Notes under the pieces: generated by a model
Databases searched by the model: none
The model's input: only the letters and a program-made list of their open reading frames with translations
What the model was told of the DNA's origin: nothing
NCBI RefSeq assembly: GCF_001927285.1
Contig: NZ_MSIG01000018.1
Location: forward strand, 2,501 to 66,500
Direction: 5' to 3'
From: Mongoliimonas terrestris
Lineage (GTDB): Bacteria > Pseudomonadota > Alphaproteobacteria > Rhizobiales > Pleomorphomonadaceae
DNA length: 64,000 bases
Position numbers and translations under genes: made by a program
Shown: positions 18,342 to 29,002 of the stretch, piece after piece
Layout of the letters: every line of letters begins with the position of its first letter
Numbering within the stretch: the stretch's first letter is position 1

Positions 18342-19790
18342 TCAGGCGAACTTCACCATCACATGGCGGACGACGGAATAGTCCTCCAGGGCGTACTGGC
18401 TCATGTCCTTGCCGTAGCCGGACTGCTTCAGGCCGCCGTGGGGCATCTCGTTGGTCAGCATGAAGTGGCAGTTGACCCAGGTGCAGCCGTAGCGGAGCCG
18501 GCTCGCCACATTCATCGCCTTGGCGACGTCGCGGGTCCACACCGACGAGGCGAGGCCGTAGTCGCTGTCGTTGGCCCAGGTCACCGCCTCGTCCGGGTCG
18601 GAGAAGCGGGTGACCGACACCACCGGGCCGAACACCTCGCGCCGGACGATCTCGTCGGACTGGAGCGCGCCCGCCACCACGGTCGGCTCGTAGAAGAAGC
18701 CGGCGCCGGAGGCGACCTTGCCGCCGGTGACGATCTCGATGTGCTTCTGCTCGGAGGCGCGCTCCACGAAGCTCGCCACCCGGTCGCGCTGGCGCCGGGA
18801 GATCAGCGGCCCGATCTCGTTGGCCTCGTCGTCCTCGTGCGCGTAGGCGATCGACGACACCGCCGAGGCGAGGTCCGCCACCAGCTTGTCGTAGACCTTC
18901 TCGCCCGCGTAGATGCGGCAGGCGGCGGTGCAGTCCTGGCCGGCGTTGTAGTAGCCGAAGGTGCGAATGCCTTCCACGACCGCGTCGATGTCGGCGTCGT
19001 CGAACACGATCACCGGCGCCTTTCCGCCGAGCTCCAGGTGGGTGCGCTTGACCGTGGCGGCGGCGGCGGCGAGCACCTTCTTGCCGGTGGCGACGTCGCC
19101 GGTCAGCGACACCATGGAGACCTTCGGGTGGTTGATGAGGGTGGAGCCGACGCTGCCGCCGCGCCCGACGATGACGTTGAGGACGCCGCCCGGCAGGATG
19201 TCGGCCGCCACCTTGGCGAGGCGCAGCGTGGTCAGCGGCGTCTGCTCGGAGGGCTTGATCACCACCGTGTTGCCGGCGGCGAGCGCCGGGCCGAGCTTCC
19301 AGGCCGCCATCATCAGGGGATAGTTCCACGGCGCGATGGAGGCGACCACGCCGATCGGGTCGCGCCGGATCATGGACGTGTGGCCGGCGATGTACTCGCC
19401 CGCCGCCTGGCCCGGCAGGGTGCGGCAGGCGCCGGCGAAGAAGCGGAACACGTCGACGACGGCTGGGATCTCGTCGCGGAGCACGGCCGGATAGGGTTTG
19501 CCGCAGTTGAGCGCCTCCACGGCGGCAAAGCCCTCCGCGTCGTCCTCGATGGCCTGGGCGAGCTTCAGGAGGTAGCCCGCCCGCTCGCCCGGGGTGGTGC
19601 GCGACCAGGACGCGAAGGCCGCGTCGGCGGCTTCGACAGCCGCGTCGATCTGCGAGGGCGAGGCCTCCGGCAGGGTGAGGATGGTCTCGCCGGTCTTCGG
19701 GGCGAGCACCGTCTCGGCATCCTCGGTGCCGGCGACGAAATCGGTGCCGATCAGCATGGCGGTGTCGGAGACGACGGGGTTGGTGAGCAT
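18342..19790 (-). CDS. patD: Gamma-aminobutyraldehyde dehydrogenase
   Basis: A 482-residue NAD-dependent aldehyde dehydrogenase that oxidises 4-aminobutanal, from putrescine breakdown, to GABA. It has the ALDH motifs (LELGGKAPVIVFDDAD with the general-base Glu; GYYNAGQDCTAACRIYA with the catalytic Cys) and matches E. coli PatD closely by memory over long stretches, including the NCGKP region, HTSMIRRDP and the C-terminal SVVRHVMVKF. The start at 19790 follows GGAGG. It is last in an operon after four genes of a polyamine-type ABC importer, the same order as E. coli ydcSTUV-patD, which supports the substrate. Confidence 0.9.
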   Translation of the reverse strand: MLTNPVVSDTAMLIGTDFVAGTEDAETVLAPKTGETILTLPEASPSQIDAAVEAADAAFASWSRTTPGERAGYLLKLAQAIEDDAEGFAAVEALNCGKPYPAVLRDEIPAVVDVFRFFAGACRTLPGQAAGEYIAGHTSMIRRDPIGVVASIAPWNYPLMMAAWKLGPALAAGNTVVIKPSEQTPLTTLRLAKVAADILPGGVLNVIVGRGGSVGSTLINHPKVSMVSLTGDVATGKKVLAAAAATVKRTHLELGGKAPVIVFDDADIDAVVEGIRTFGYYNAGQDCTAACRIYAGEKVYDKLVADLASAVSSIAYAHEDDEANEIGPLISRRQRDRVASFVERASEQKHIEIVTGGKVASGAGFFYEPTVVAGALQSDEIVRREVFGPVVSVTRFSDPDEAVTWANDSDYGLASSVWTRDVAKAMNVASRLRYGCTWVNCHFMLTNEMPHGGLKQSGYGKDMSQYALEDYSVVRHVMVKFA

Positions 19791-19840
19791 GCGGGCCTCC
19801 CTGGTCTTAACGGTTGGTCGAAACGCGATCGAGGTCGGAC

Positions 19841-20644
19841 TCACTTGCCCGCGCCGGCCGTTTCGGCCGTGTCGCGGGTGAGGATGTAGGCGGCGAGGAT
19901 GGGCAGGAAGGTGACCACGATGACGAACACCGCCACCACGTTGGTCACCGGGCGCTGACGCGGGCGGATCAGTTCGGACAGCATCCAGATCGGCAGCGTG
20001 GTCTGCTGGCCGGCCGTGAAGGTGGTCACGATCACCTCGTCGAAGGAGAGCGCGAAGGCCAGCATGCCGCCGGCGAGCAGCGACGTGGCAAGGTTCGGCA
20101 GGATCACGTGCCGGAAGGTCTGGAACCCGTCCGCCCCGAGGTCCATCGACGCCTCGATCAGCGACGGCGAGGTTCGCCGCAGCCGCGCCACCGCGTTGTT
20201 GTGCACCACCACGATGCAGAAGGTCGCGTGGCCGAGCACGATGGTCCAGAAGCTGAACGGGATGTCGCCGAGCGAGAAGGCGGCGCGAAGCGCCAGCCCC
20301 GTGACGATCCCCGGCATGGCGATCGGCAGGATGATGAGAAGCGACACCGCCTCCCGCCCGAAGAAGCGCGACCGGGCGAGCGCCCCGGCGGCGAGCGTGC
20401 CGAGGACGAGGGCGAGGACGGTGGCGATGGTGGCGACCTGGAGCGACAGGGTGAGCGCGTCCCAGATGTCCTGGCGCTCGTAGGCGACCGCGAACCAGCG
20501 GGTCGTGTAGCCCGGCGGCGGGAACTGGTAGCTCTTCTCCTCGGTGGAGAAGGCGTAGAGCACGATGAAGGCGAGCGGCAGGTGCAGGAAGAGCAACCCG
20601 GCCGCGGCGGCGAGCTTCAGGGAGAAGGAGGCGCGCTCAGGCAT
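19841..20644 (-). CDS. ydcV: Polyamine-type ABC transporter permease, YdcV/PotC-like
   Basis: A 267-residue inner-membrane permease with about six hydrophobic segments (first at 9-30). The EAA loop near residue 170, EASMDLGADGFQTFRHVILPNL, contacts the ATPase. It is of the PotC/YdcV type and pairs with the other permease encoded upstream. It follows that gene after a 233-base gap that holds C/G-rich inverted repeats, unusual inside a transporter operon. patD starts 51 bases after its stop. Confidence 0.9.
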   Translation of the reverse strand: MPERASFSLKLAAAAGLLFLHLPLAFIVLYAFSTEEKSYQFPPPGYTTRWFAVAYERQDIWDALTLSLQVATIATVLALVLGTLAAGALARSRFFGREAVSLLIILPIAMPGIVTGLALRAAFSLGDIPFSFWTIVLGHATFCIVVVHNNAVARLRRTSPSLIEASMDLGADGFQTFRHVILPNLATSLLAGGMLAFALSFDEVIVTTFTAGQQTTLPIWMLSELIRPRQRPVTNVVAVFVIVVTFLPILAAYILTRDTAETAGAGK

Positions 20645-20705
20645 GGGGGCGGCTCCGGGTGGGGTGTGGGCGGGGCTGCGGAGCAGGCGCTGTTGTCGGA
20701 CGGCG

Positions 20706-20850
20706 TCGGCGGTTCACCCCCCTCCCCAACCCTCCCCCACAAGGGGAGAGGGGGTCCGACGAGGCTCCGGCGGCTCTGTCGGTCAAGCGTCGGTCGGCGC
20801 CGCCCGTGCCCCCTCCCCCCTCGTGGGGGAGGGTTGGGGAGAGGGGGGAA
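20706..20850. repeat. Inverted C-rich/G-rich repeat inside the ydc operon
   Basis: A left arm rich in CCCTCCCC (about 20715-20755, itself containing ACCCTCCCCCACAAGGGGAG) faces a right arm (about 20810-20850) with CTCCCCCCTCGTGGGGGAGG and GTTGGGGAGAGG. The arms are mutually complementary over some 35 bases with gaps. They separate the two permease genes. The same element type occurs at 22940-23090 and, less well kept, at 7290-7374. Confidence 0.75.
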
Positions 20851-20877
20851 CCACCCCCGCCGATCGATGAGCACCCC

Positions 20878-21822
20878 TCACATCGCATCGAATGCCCCCA
20901 TCCGCCGGGCGATCATCAGATACGCCCCCATGATGACGATCGGCACCACCGAGAAGGCGGCGGCGAGGGGGATGTTGCCGGCGACGCCCTGCTGAACGTA
21001 GACGACCTGACCGAGATAGTAGGTGCTGGTGCCGACGATCTGCGGGACGATGTAGTCGCCGAGCGTGAGCGAGAAGGTGAAGATCGACCCGGCAGCAAAG
21101 CCCGGCAGGGCGAGCGGCAGCACCACGTGGCGGAAGGTGGCGCGCGGGTCGCCGCCGAGGTCCGCGGAGGCCTCCAGCACCGAGCGCGGCACCCGCTCCA
21201 GCGCCGCCTGCAGCGGCAGGATCATGAAGGGCACCCAGAGGTAGACGAAGACGATGAAGGTGCCGTAGGTGGACACCGAAAAGGACGGCCCGCCGAGCCC
21301 CGGCACGGCGAGGATCGCGTCGACGAGCGGCATCAGCCCGGTCGCTTCTGCCGCATAGGTGACGACGCCCTCCTTGGCGAGGATCAGCTTCCAGGCGTAG
21401 ATCCGGACGAGGTAGCTCGACCAGAGCGGCAGCATGACGGCGAGATAGAAGGCCGCCTTCAGCCGTCCCCGCGCATAGCGGGCGGCGTACCAGGCGATCG
21501 GGAAGGCGAGGAGCGCCGAGGCGAGCGTGACGGCCGCCGCCATCAGCACCGAGCGGCGGATGATGTCGAAGTTGGCCGGCGCGAAGAGCTCGCCGTAGGT
21601 GCGGAGCGTGAACTCGCGGACGACGAGGCCGGTGAACTCGTCGATGGAGAAGAAGGACTGGGCGAGAAGCGCCACCAGCGAGCCGACGAAGACGACCCCG
21701 AGCCAGAGGAGCGGCGGCGCCAGGAGCACCAGCACCAGCACGCCCGGCCGCGACAGGAGAAGATCCGACAGGCGGCCGCGCAAGCCGATCGGGCGGGTCG
21801 GGGCGGCGAGGCCGGACGCCAT
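20878..21822 (-). CDS. ydcU: Polyamine-type ABC transporter permease, YdcU/PotB-like
   Basis: A 314-residue permease with an N-terminal cytoplasmic stretch, a strong membrane segment at about 32-60 (VLVLVLLAPPLLWLGVVFVGSL) and the EAA loop EASADLGGDPRATFRHVVLPLA near residue 220. Of the PotB/YdcU type. The start at 21822 lies four bases after the stop of the ATPase gene; the longer open frame into that gene is a shadow. It forms the translocation pore with the YdcV-like subunit. Confidence 0.9.
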   Translation of the reverse strand: MASGLAAPTRPIGLRGRLSDLLLSRPGVLVLVLLAPPLLWLGVVFVGSLVALLAQSFFSIDEFTGLVVREFTLRTYGELFAPANFDIIRRSVLMAAAVTLASALLAFPIAWYAARYARGRLKAAFYLAVMLPLWSSYLVRIYAWKLILAKEGVVTYAAEATGLMPLVDAILAVPGLGGPSFSVSTYGTFIVFVYLWVPFMILPLQAALERVPRSVLEASADLGGDPRATFRHVVLPLALPGFAAGSIFTFSLTLGDYIVPQIVGTSTYYLGQVVYVQQGVAGNIPLAAAFSVVPIVIMGAYLMIARRMGAFDAM

Positions 21823-21826
21823 CGGG

Positions 21827-22822
21827 TCAGCCCTCCAGCCGGGCGGCGGCGCCGGGCGCCACCGACAGGGCGACCGGGTCGCCGGCCTCGAAGGCCGGCG
21901 CGGACGCCGGCGCGACGGCGGCGAGCGATGCCCCGTCGAGCGCGAGCCGGTAGCGCCGCGTGGCGCCCTGGTAGTCCACGTCGGTGACGACGGCGTGCAC
22001 GCCACCCGGGGCCGCGGCGGCGGCCGTGACGGTCAGCTTCTCGGCCCGCAGCGCATAGAGGCCCGCCGGCAGGCCCAGCCGGGCGGCGATCGGCGGCTCC
22101 AGCACGTTGGCGCCGCCGACGAAATCGGCCACGAAGCGGGTGCGCGGCCGCTCGTAGATCTCCTCCGGCGGCCCCACCTGCACCACCTTCCCGGCGTTGA
22201 ACACGGCCACCCGGTCGGCCATGGCGAGCGCCTCGGTCTGGTCGTGGGTGACGAACACGAAGGTGATGCCGAGCCGCGCCTGCAGCGCCTTCAGCTCGGT
22301 CTGCATCTCGCCGCGGAGCTTCAGGTCGAGCGCGCCGAGCGGCTCGTCGAGGAGCAGCACCTTCGGTTCGTTGACGAGCGCCCGGGCGAGCGCCACCCGC
22401 TGCCGCTGGCCGCCGGAAAGCTGCGCCGGCCGCCGGTCTCCGTAGCCGGAGAGGCGCACGAGATCGAGCATCTCGGCGGCGAGCGCCCGGCGCTCCACCT
22501 TGCGGATGCCGCGGATCATCAGGCCGTAGGCGACGTTATCGATGACGCTCATATGGGGGAAGAGCGCGTAGTCCTGGAACACGGTGTTCACCGCCCGCCG
22601 ATAAGGCGGCACGCCCTCCACATGCTGGCCGAACACCTCGATCGTCCCGGCGGTCGGCTGCTCGAACCCGCCGATCAGGCGCAGGCACGTGGTCTTGCCC
22701 GAACCGGACGGCCCCAGCATGGCGAAGAACTCGCCCGGTTCGATCGCCAGATCCACCTCGTCCACGGCCTTGACCGGACCGAAATGACGGGACACCCCGG
22801 AAAAGCGCACGGCGGTCGTCAT
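21827..22822 (-). CDS. ydcT: Polyamine-type ABC transporter ATPase, YdcT/PotA-like
   Basis: A 331-residue ATP-binding subunit. Walker A GPSGSGKT at 37-44, signature LSGGQRQRVALARAL near 137, Walker B LLLDEPLGALD near 160, His switch VTHDQTEAL, and a C-terminal TOBE-like domain (about 235-331). The start ATG at 22822 (MTTAVRFSGVSRHFG) is chosen for its usual family N-terminus; a frame to 22867 is open. It energises the two permeases encoded next. Confidence 0.92.
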   Translation of the reverse strand: MTTAVRFSGVSRHFGPVKAVDEVDLAIEPGEFFAMLGPSGSGKTTCLRLIGGFEQPTAGTIEVFGQHVEGVPPYRRAVNTVFQDYALFPHMSVIDNVAYGLMIRGIRKVERRALAAEMLDLVRLSGYGDRRPAQLSGGQRQRVALARALVNEPKVLLLDEPLGALDLKLRGEMQTELKALQARLGITFVFVTHDQTEALAMADRVAVFNAGKVVQVGPPEEIYERPRTRFVADFVGGANVLEPPIAARLGLPAGLYALRAEKLTVTAAAAAPGGVHAVVTDVDYQGATRRYRLALDGASLAAVAPASAPAFEAGDPVALSVAPGAAARLEG

Positions 22823-22939
22823 CGGGTGGATTCCTGGGGCGAGGCGGGTGTGGTCGAGCGGGCGCATGGGCGGGGGTCCGGACTGACGATCAGCGGAAGG
22901 CGGACGCGGCTGGGAACGCGGGTTTTCCGGACCGGCGGA

Positions 22940-23090
22940 GGATCTCCCCCCACCCGGCCCTCCCCCTCAAGGGGGGAGGGTTTCGGTGGAGCAAGGGGTC
23001 AGGGCGTTCGCGAAGTCGGTCAGCCGATGACTGCCCGAACCGCCATCATAAGCCCTCCCCCCTTGAGGGGGAGGGTTGGGTGGGGGGGGA
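22940..23090. repeat. Inverted C-rich/G-rich repeat between binding protein and ATPase genes
   Basis: CTCCCCCC...CCCTCAAGGGGGGAGGG (about 22946-22981) is matched in inverse orientation by CCCTCCCCCCTTGAGGGGGAGGGTT and a G-rich run (about 23053-23090). It fills most of the 330-base gap between the binding-protein and ATPase genes; no gene is present in 22823-23152. Confidence 0.75.
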
Positions 23091-23152
23091 CACCGCGACA
23101 TCAGGACGACATCACGGCCACATCGCCCCTCCATCCCCCCCTACATCCCGCG

Positions 23153-24322
23153 TCAACGCCCGCCGAGGACGGCGATGTAGTCGGTCACCCACTTGTAGTA
23201 GGGCACGCAGGCTTCCTGGGTGGCGCACTTGGCGACGGGGGTGCGCCAGAAGCGGATCTTCTCGAAGTTGTCGAGGCCGTTGATCTTGCAGCCCTCCTCG
23301 CCGAGAAGCGCGTTGCCGGTGCAGGCCTCCAGGTTGGACGGCACGGAGCCGAACCAGGCGGCGAGGTCGCCCTGGACCTTGGGGCTGATGGAATGCTCCA
23401 TCCACTTATAAGCGCAGTTCGGATGCGGCGCGTCGGCGTGCATCATGGTGGTGTCGGCCCAGCCGGTGGCGCCTTCCGCCGGCACCGTGGAGGCGATCGG
23501 TTTGCCCTGGCTTTTCAGGATGTTGACCTGGAACGGCCAGGACGAGGAGGCCACCACGCCCTCGTTGGTGAAGTCGTCGATCTGGATGAAGGCGTCGTGC
23601 CAGTAGCGGTGCACGATCTTGCGCTGCTCGCGCAGGAGCGTCAGCGCCTCCTTGTATTGCGCCTCGGTCAGCTCGTACGGGTCCTTGATGCCGAGGTCCG
23701 GCTTGTGGGTCATCAGGTAGAGGGCGGCATCGGCAATGTAGATCGGGCCGTCGAAAGCCTGCACCCGCCCCTGATTGGGCTTGCCGTCCGGCAGGTCCAT
23801 GGGCTCGAACACCACGTTCCAGGAGGTCGGCGGGGTCGGGAAGACGTCGGTGCTGTACATCAGCACGTTGGAGCCCCACTGGTAGGGCACGCCGTAGTGC
23901 ACGCCGCCGACCGTGTGCCAGGGCGCAGCCTTCAGCCGCTCGTCCACCTTGCTCCACGACGGGATCAGCGCGGTGTTGATCGGCTGCACCGTCTTGCCGG
24001 CGATGAGGCGGAGCGACGCGTCGCCGGAGGCGGTGACGAGGTCGAAGCCGCCCTCGTTCATGAGCGCCACCATCTCGTCGGAGGTGCCGGCGGTCTTCAC
24101 CGTGACCTTGCAGCCGGTCTCGGCCTCGAACGACGTCACCCAGTCATAGGCCTTGTCGGTCTCGCCGCGCTCGATATAGCCGGGCCAGGCGACGATGGAG
24201 ACCTCGCCCTCGCCGTCCCCGATCGCCTGCAGCGGCTCCTGGGCGATGGCGACGGGCACGACGGAATGGCTGAGAAGGGCGGCGACGGCGACCACCGCCG
24301 TCGGGCGCGACAAGCTCCGCAT
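23153..24322 (-). CDS. ydcS: Periplasmic polyamine-type binding protein, YdcS-like
   Basis: A 389-residue PotD/YdcS-family solute-binding protein. Signal peptide 1-28 (hydrophobic core AVVAVAALLSHSVVPVAIAQ). The mature part begins GEVSIVAWPGYIERG, the family's first strand, and has YQWGSNVLMYSTDVF, typical of the ligand-cleft region. Cys residues in GCKV, NLEACTG, GCKI, KCATQ and EACV suggest disulfides. The start at 24322 follows GGGAGAG. It is first in the operon with the ydc-type importer and patD. Substrate is probably putrescine or a related amine, inferred from patD. Confidence 0.9.
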   Translation of the reverse strand: MRSLSRPTAVVAVAALLSHSVVPVAIAQEPLQAIGDGEGEVSIVAWPGYIERGETDKAYDWVTSFEAETGCKVTVKTAGTSDEMVALMNEGGFDLVTASGDASLRLIAGKTVQPINTALIPSWSKVDERLKAAPWHTVGGVHYGVPYQWGSNVLMYSTDVFPTPPTSWNVVFEPMDLPDGKPNQGRVQAFDGPIYIADAALYLMTHKPDLGIKDPYELTEAQYKEALTLLREQRKIVHRYWHDAFIQIDDFTNEGVVASSSWPFQVNILKSQGKPIASTVPAEGATGWADTTMMHADAPHPNCAYKWMEHSISPKVQGDLAAWFGSVPSNLEACTGNALLGEEGCKINGLDNFEKIRFWRTPVAKCATQEACVPYYKWVTDYIAVLGGR

Positions 24323-24464
24323 GGCACTCTCCCTGAAGGGCTGCCGGGGTGGCAGCCGGCGTGAGCCCGGCGGGTCGTCCCCCTCGTTTGTTGATTGTCG
24401 AGACCCCCGCCCGGGGTTCGATGGAGAGAGTGGAACCTCTCCCGACGTTTCGCCAGACCATAAT

Positions 24465-25421
24465 TCAGAATGGCATTATCGGTTTTGCCGATAGATCCGC
24501 CCGTGCCCGGTCCATGCGCCGCATGCGCCCGATTTCGATGAAATCCTGGGCAATCCGCGGCAGGGACGCGCCCCGACGCCAGGCGATGCCGACCTTCACG
24601 GTCGGCAGCGGCTCCGACGCCGGCCGCGCCTCGATGCGGTCGCCTTCCAGCGACCAGGGCCGGTAGACCAGCGTCGGCAGGATGGTGATGCCGGCGCCGG
24701 TCGCCACCAGGCTGCGCACCGCCTCCACGGAGCGGGTGCGGAAGGCGGTGCGCGGCCGGAAGCCGTGCTCGCGCCAGAAGGCCCGGGTGGTGCCCTCGAT
24801 CTCGTCCACCGTCAGCACGATGTGCGCCTCGCGGGCCGCGTCGGCGAGCGACACGTCCGCCTGCCGGCCGAGCGGATGGCCGAGCGGCAGCCAAACCTGG
24901 TAGGGCTCCTCGCCGAGTATCTCCACGTGGAGGGCCGGGTCGGTGCCCCGGTCCGGCACCACCACCACGGCCACGTCCAGCTCGCCGTTGACGAGCAGGT
25001 GCTCCAGGTAGTCGCGGTCGTCCTCCACCGCGTAGACGATGACGCCGGGGTTGGCGCGCCGGTAGCGGGCGAGGAGGTCGGAGAACACATAGCCGGCGAC
25101 GAGGGCCGTCACGCCCACGTGCAGTTCGCCCGTGCCGCTCGGCGCCTCTTCGGCGAGCGATCGCCGCGCGTCCGCCACCGTCTCCAGGATGCGGCCGGCG
25201 TGACGCAGGAACATCTGCCCCTTGTGCGTCAGCGCCACGCCGCGCCCGTGCCGTGCCACCAGCTGAAACCCGAGATCCGCCTCCAGCTCCTTCACCGCCT
25301 CGGTGACGGTCGACTGCGAAATCGACAGGAGCTGCGCCGCCCCGGAGATGGACCCGGTGTCGGCGACCGCGACGAAATACTGGAGCTGGCGAAGCTTGAA
25401 GGCCATGGCGCTCGATTGCAT
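24465..25421 (-). CDS. LysR-family regulator next to the ydc operon
   Basis: A 318-residue LysR-type regulator. The N-terminal winged HTH (about 6-64, LRQLQYFVAVADTGSISGAAQLLSISQSTVTEAVKELEADLG) is followed by a full co-inducer domain. It lies directly upstream of the ydcS-like gene on the same strand, 142 bases away, so it is the probable regulator of that operon. Two starts are possible: 25421 and 25406; neither has a good ribosome site. The 25421 start is preceded by GATAAACTCGCTCCAG, almost the same bases that precede the divergent ATPase gene, suggesting leaderless mRNA or a shared operator. Confidence 0.88.
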   Translation of the reverse strand: MQSSAMAFKLRQLQYFVAVADTGSISGAAQLLSISQSTVTEAVKELEADLGFQLVARHGRGVALTHKGQMFLRHAGRILETVADARRSLAEEAPSGTGELHVGVTALVAGYVFSDLLARYRRANPGVIVYAVEDDRDYLEHLLVNGELDVAVVVVPDRGTDPALHVEILGEEPYQVWLPLGHPLGRQADVSLADAAREAHIVLTVDEIEGTTRAFWREHGFRPRTAFRTRSVEAVRSLVATGAGITILPTLVYRPWSLEGDRIEARPASEPLPTVKVGIAWRRGASLPRIAQDFIEIGRMRRMDRARADLSAKPIMPF

Positions 25422-25422
25422 C

Positions 25423-25480
25423 TGGAGCGAGTTTATCTATTTTGAACGTCACGTCGATATAAACGGATAAACTCACTCCA
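25423..25480. promoter_or_regulatory. Long inverted repeat in a divergent promoter
   Basis: Arms 25423-25437 and 25466-25480 form a 15-bp inverted repeat with one mismatch (TGGAGCGAGTTTATC against GATAAACTCACTCCA), centres 43 bases apart. Each arm runs up to one of the two divergent start codons. TTGAAC (25442-25447) and GATAAA (25466-25471), 18 bases apart, form a candidate promoter that would start the ATPase message at or near its ATG (25480). Confidence 0.65.
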
Positions 25481-26661
25481 TGGACCGTGTCCGCAACCCG
25501 TTCGCGCCCGGCGCCGGCAACCCTCCTCCGGAGTTGGCAGGCCGGCAAACGCTGCTTGACGACATAGCCACCGGGCTCGGGCGGACGGCCATGGGACGGC
25601 CCGCCCAAGGCACCATTCTGGTCGGACTGCGCGGCGTCGGCAAAACCGTGCTTCTCGTCAAAGCCCAAGAGCTCGCAGAGGGTCTCCACTACCGTACCTT
25701 GCTGACGGAAGCGCGAGAAGGTCGGCCACTTCCGGACTTGATCGTACCGGGTCTGAAGAGCCTGTTGTACAGCCTCAGCACCATCGAGAGTGCGAAGGAG
25801 CTTTCCAAGCGAGCGATCCGGGTTCTGCGTAGCTTCGTGGCGTCGATCAAGATATCGATCGACGACTTCGAGTACGGGTTGTCCGTCGATCCGGAACCCG
25901 GGGTAGCCGACTCCGGCACGCTGGAGTCCGATCTGCCCGACCTCTTCGAGGCTGTCGGAATGGCCGCTCGCGCAGCAGGCCGCCCCGTACTCCTTCTGGT
26001 CGATGAACTCCAATACTTCGACGAGCGGGAATTCGGTTCGCTGATCATGGCGATGCACCGCATCAGCCAGAAGGGCCTGCCGATACATTTCATCGGCGCG
26101 GGTCTTCCCCAGATCCTCGGACTGGCCGGCGAGTCCAAGTCCTACGCGGAACGCCTTTTCCGGTATCCACGGATCGGCGCTCTGGCGACCCCCGACGCGC
26201 ACGCCGCCATCGTCAACCCCGTCGAGGACGAAGGAGCCGCCATCGACGAGGCTGCCGTCCGCCGCATTATCGAGATTACCGAAGGATATCCCTACTTCCT
26301 GCAGCAATGGTCGCATGACGCCTGGAATATCTGCACGACGGACCGCATCACCGAAGACGACGTGATCAAGGCGAACGTCGTCTCGGTCGGCGAATTGGAC
26401 GAAAGCTTCTTCCGTGTGCGGTTCGACCGATGCACGCCTGCCGAGAAGCGCTACATGAGAGCGCTCGCCGAACTCGGCCCGGGACCTCATCGATCCGGCG
26501 AAATCGCCGATCTGCTTGGAGTGAAGACCACAAGCGTCGGACCCGTTCGCGGAAAGCTCATTCGAAAGGGCATGATCTATTCGCCCCAACATGGGGACAC
26601 AGCATTCACGGTACCGCTGTTCGACGCCTATATGCGGCGCGCCATGCCGACCTTGGACTGA
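25480..26661 (+). CDS. AAA+ ATPase with C-terminal winged helix, function unknown
   Basis: A 393-residue ATP-binding protein of the STAND/Orc-Cdc6-like type. Walker A GLRGVGKT (49-56), Walker B LLLVDELQ (171-178), a sensor-like strand IHFIGAGLPQI (202-212), YPRIGAL (229-235) and GYPYFLQQW (269-277), typical of this family, then a winged-helix-like domain from about 320 to 390. GC is lower than around it: three 60-base lines I counted gave 55-62% against 72% in the neighbouring helicase gene, so acquisition from elsewhere is likely. There is no obvious partner gene. It converges on recD2 with four bases between stops. Confidence 0.75.
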   Translation: MDRVRNPFAPGAGNPPPELAGRQTLLDDIATGLGRTAMGRPAQGTILVGLRGVGKTVLLVKAQELAEGLHYRTLLTEAREGRPLPDLIVPGLKSLLYSLSTIESAKELSKRAIRVLRSFVASIKISIDDFEYGLSVDPEPGVADSGTLESDLPDLFEAVGMAARAAGRPVLLLVDELQYFDEREFGSLIMAMHRISQKGLPIHFIGAGLPQILGLAGESKSYAERLFRYPRIGALATPDAHAAIVNPVEDEGAAIDEAAVRRIIEITEGYPYFLQQWSHDAWNICTTDRITEDDVIKANVVSVGELDESFFRVRFDRCTPAEKRYMRALAELGPGPHRSGEIADLLGVKTTSVGPVRGKLIRKGMIYSPQHGDTAFTVPLFDAYMRRAMPTLD

Positions 26662-26665
26662 CCGT

Positions 26666-28849
<2,184 letters not shown>

Positions 28850-29002
28850 CGCCCTCGTTATGCCGTCTTCCGTCGCTTTTTGTCGACCCGCCTCGCCGCC
28901 GTTGACGGCAGGCCCGCACCGTTTGTACATGCCATGCGGAACCGGCCCGGTTTTCTCCGGATCACCCCGGGTTCCGCTCCTTTGCGAGAGGCTCCGCTTC
29001 CC

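Noticed and set aside
20706..20850. Operon-internal terminator that would end the ydc operon
   Set aside because: No T-tract on the minus strand after the hairpins, and the downstream permease and patD genes lack an obvious separate promoter.
21599..24364. 921-residue plus-strand frame across the ydc operon
   Set aside because: Runs antisense through three well-supported genes and two repeat regions; no protein family visible.
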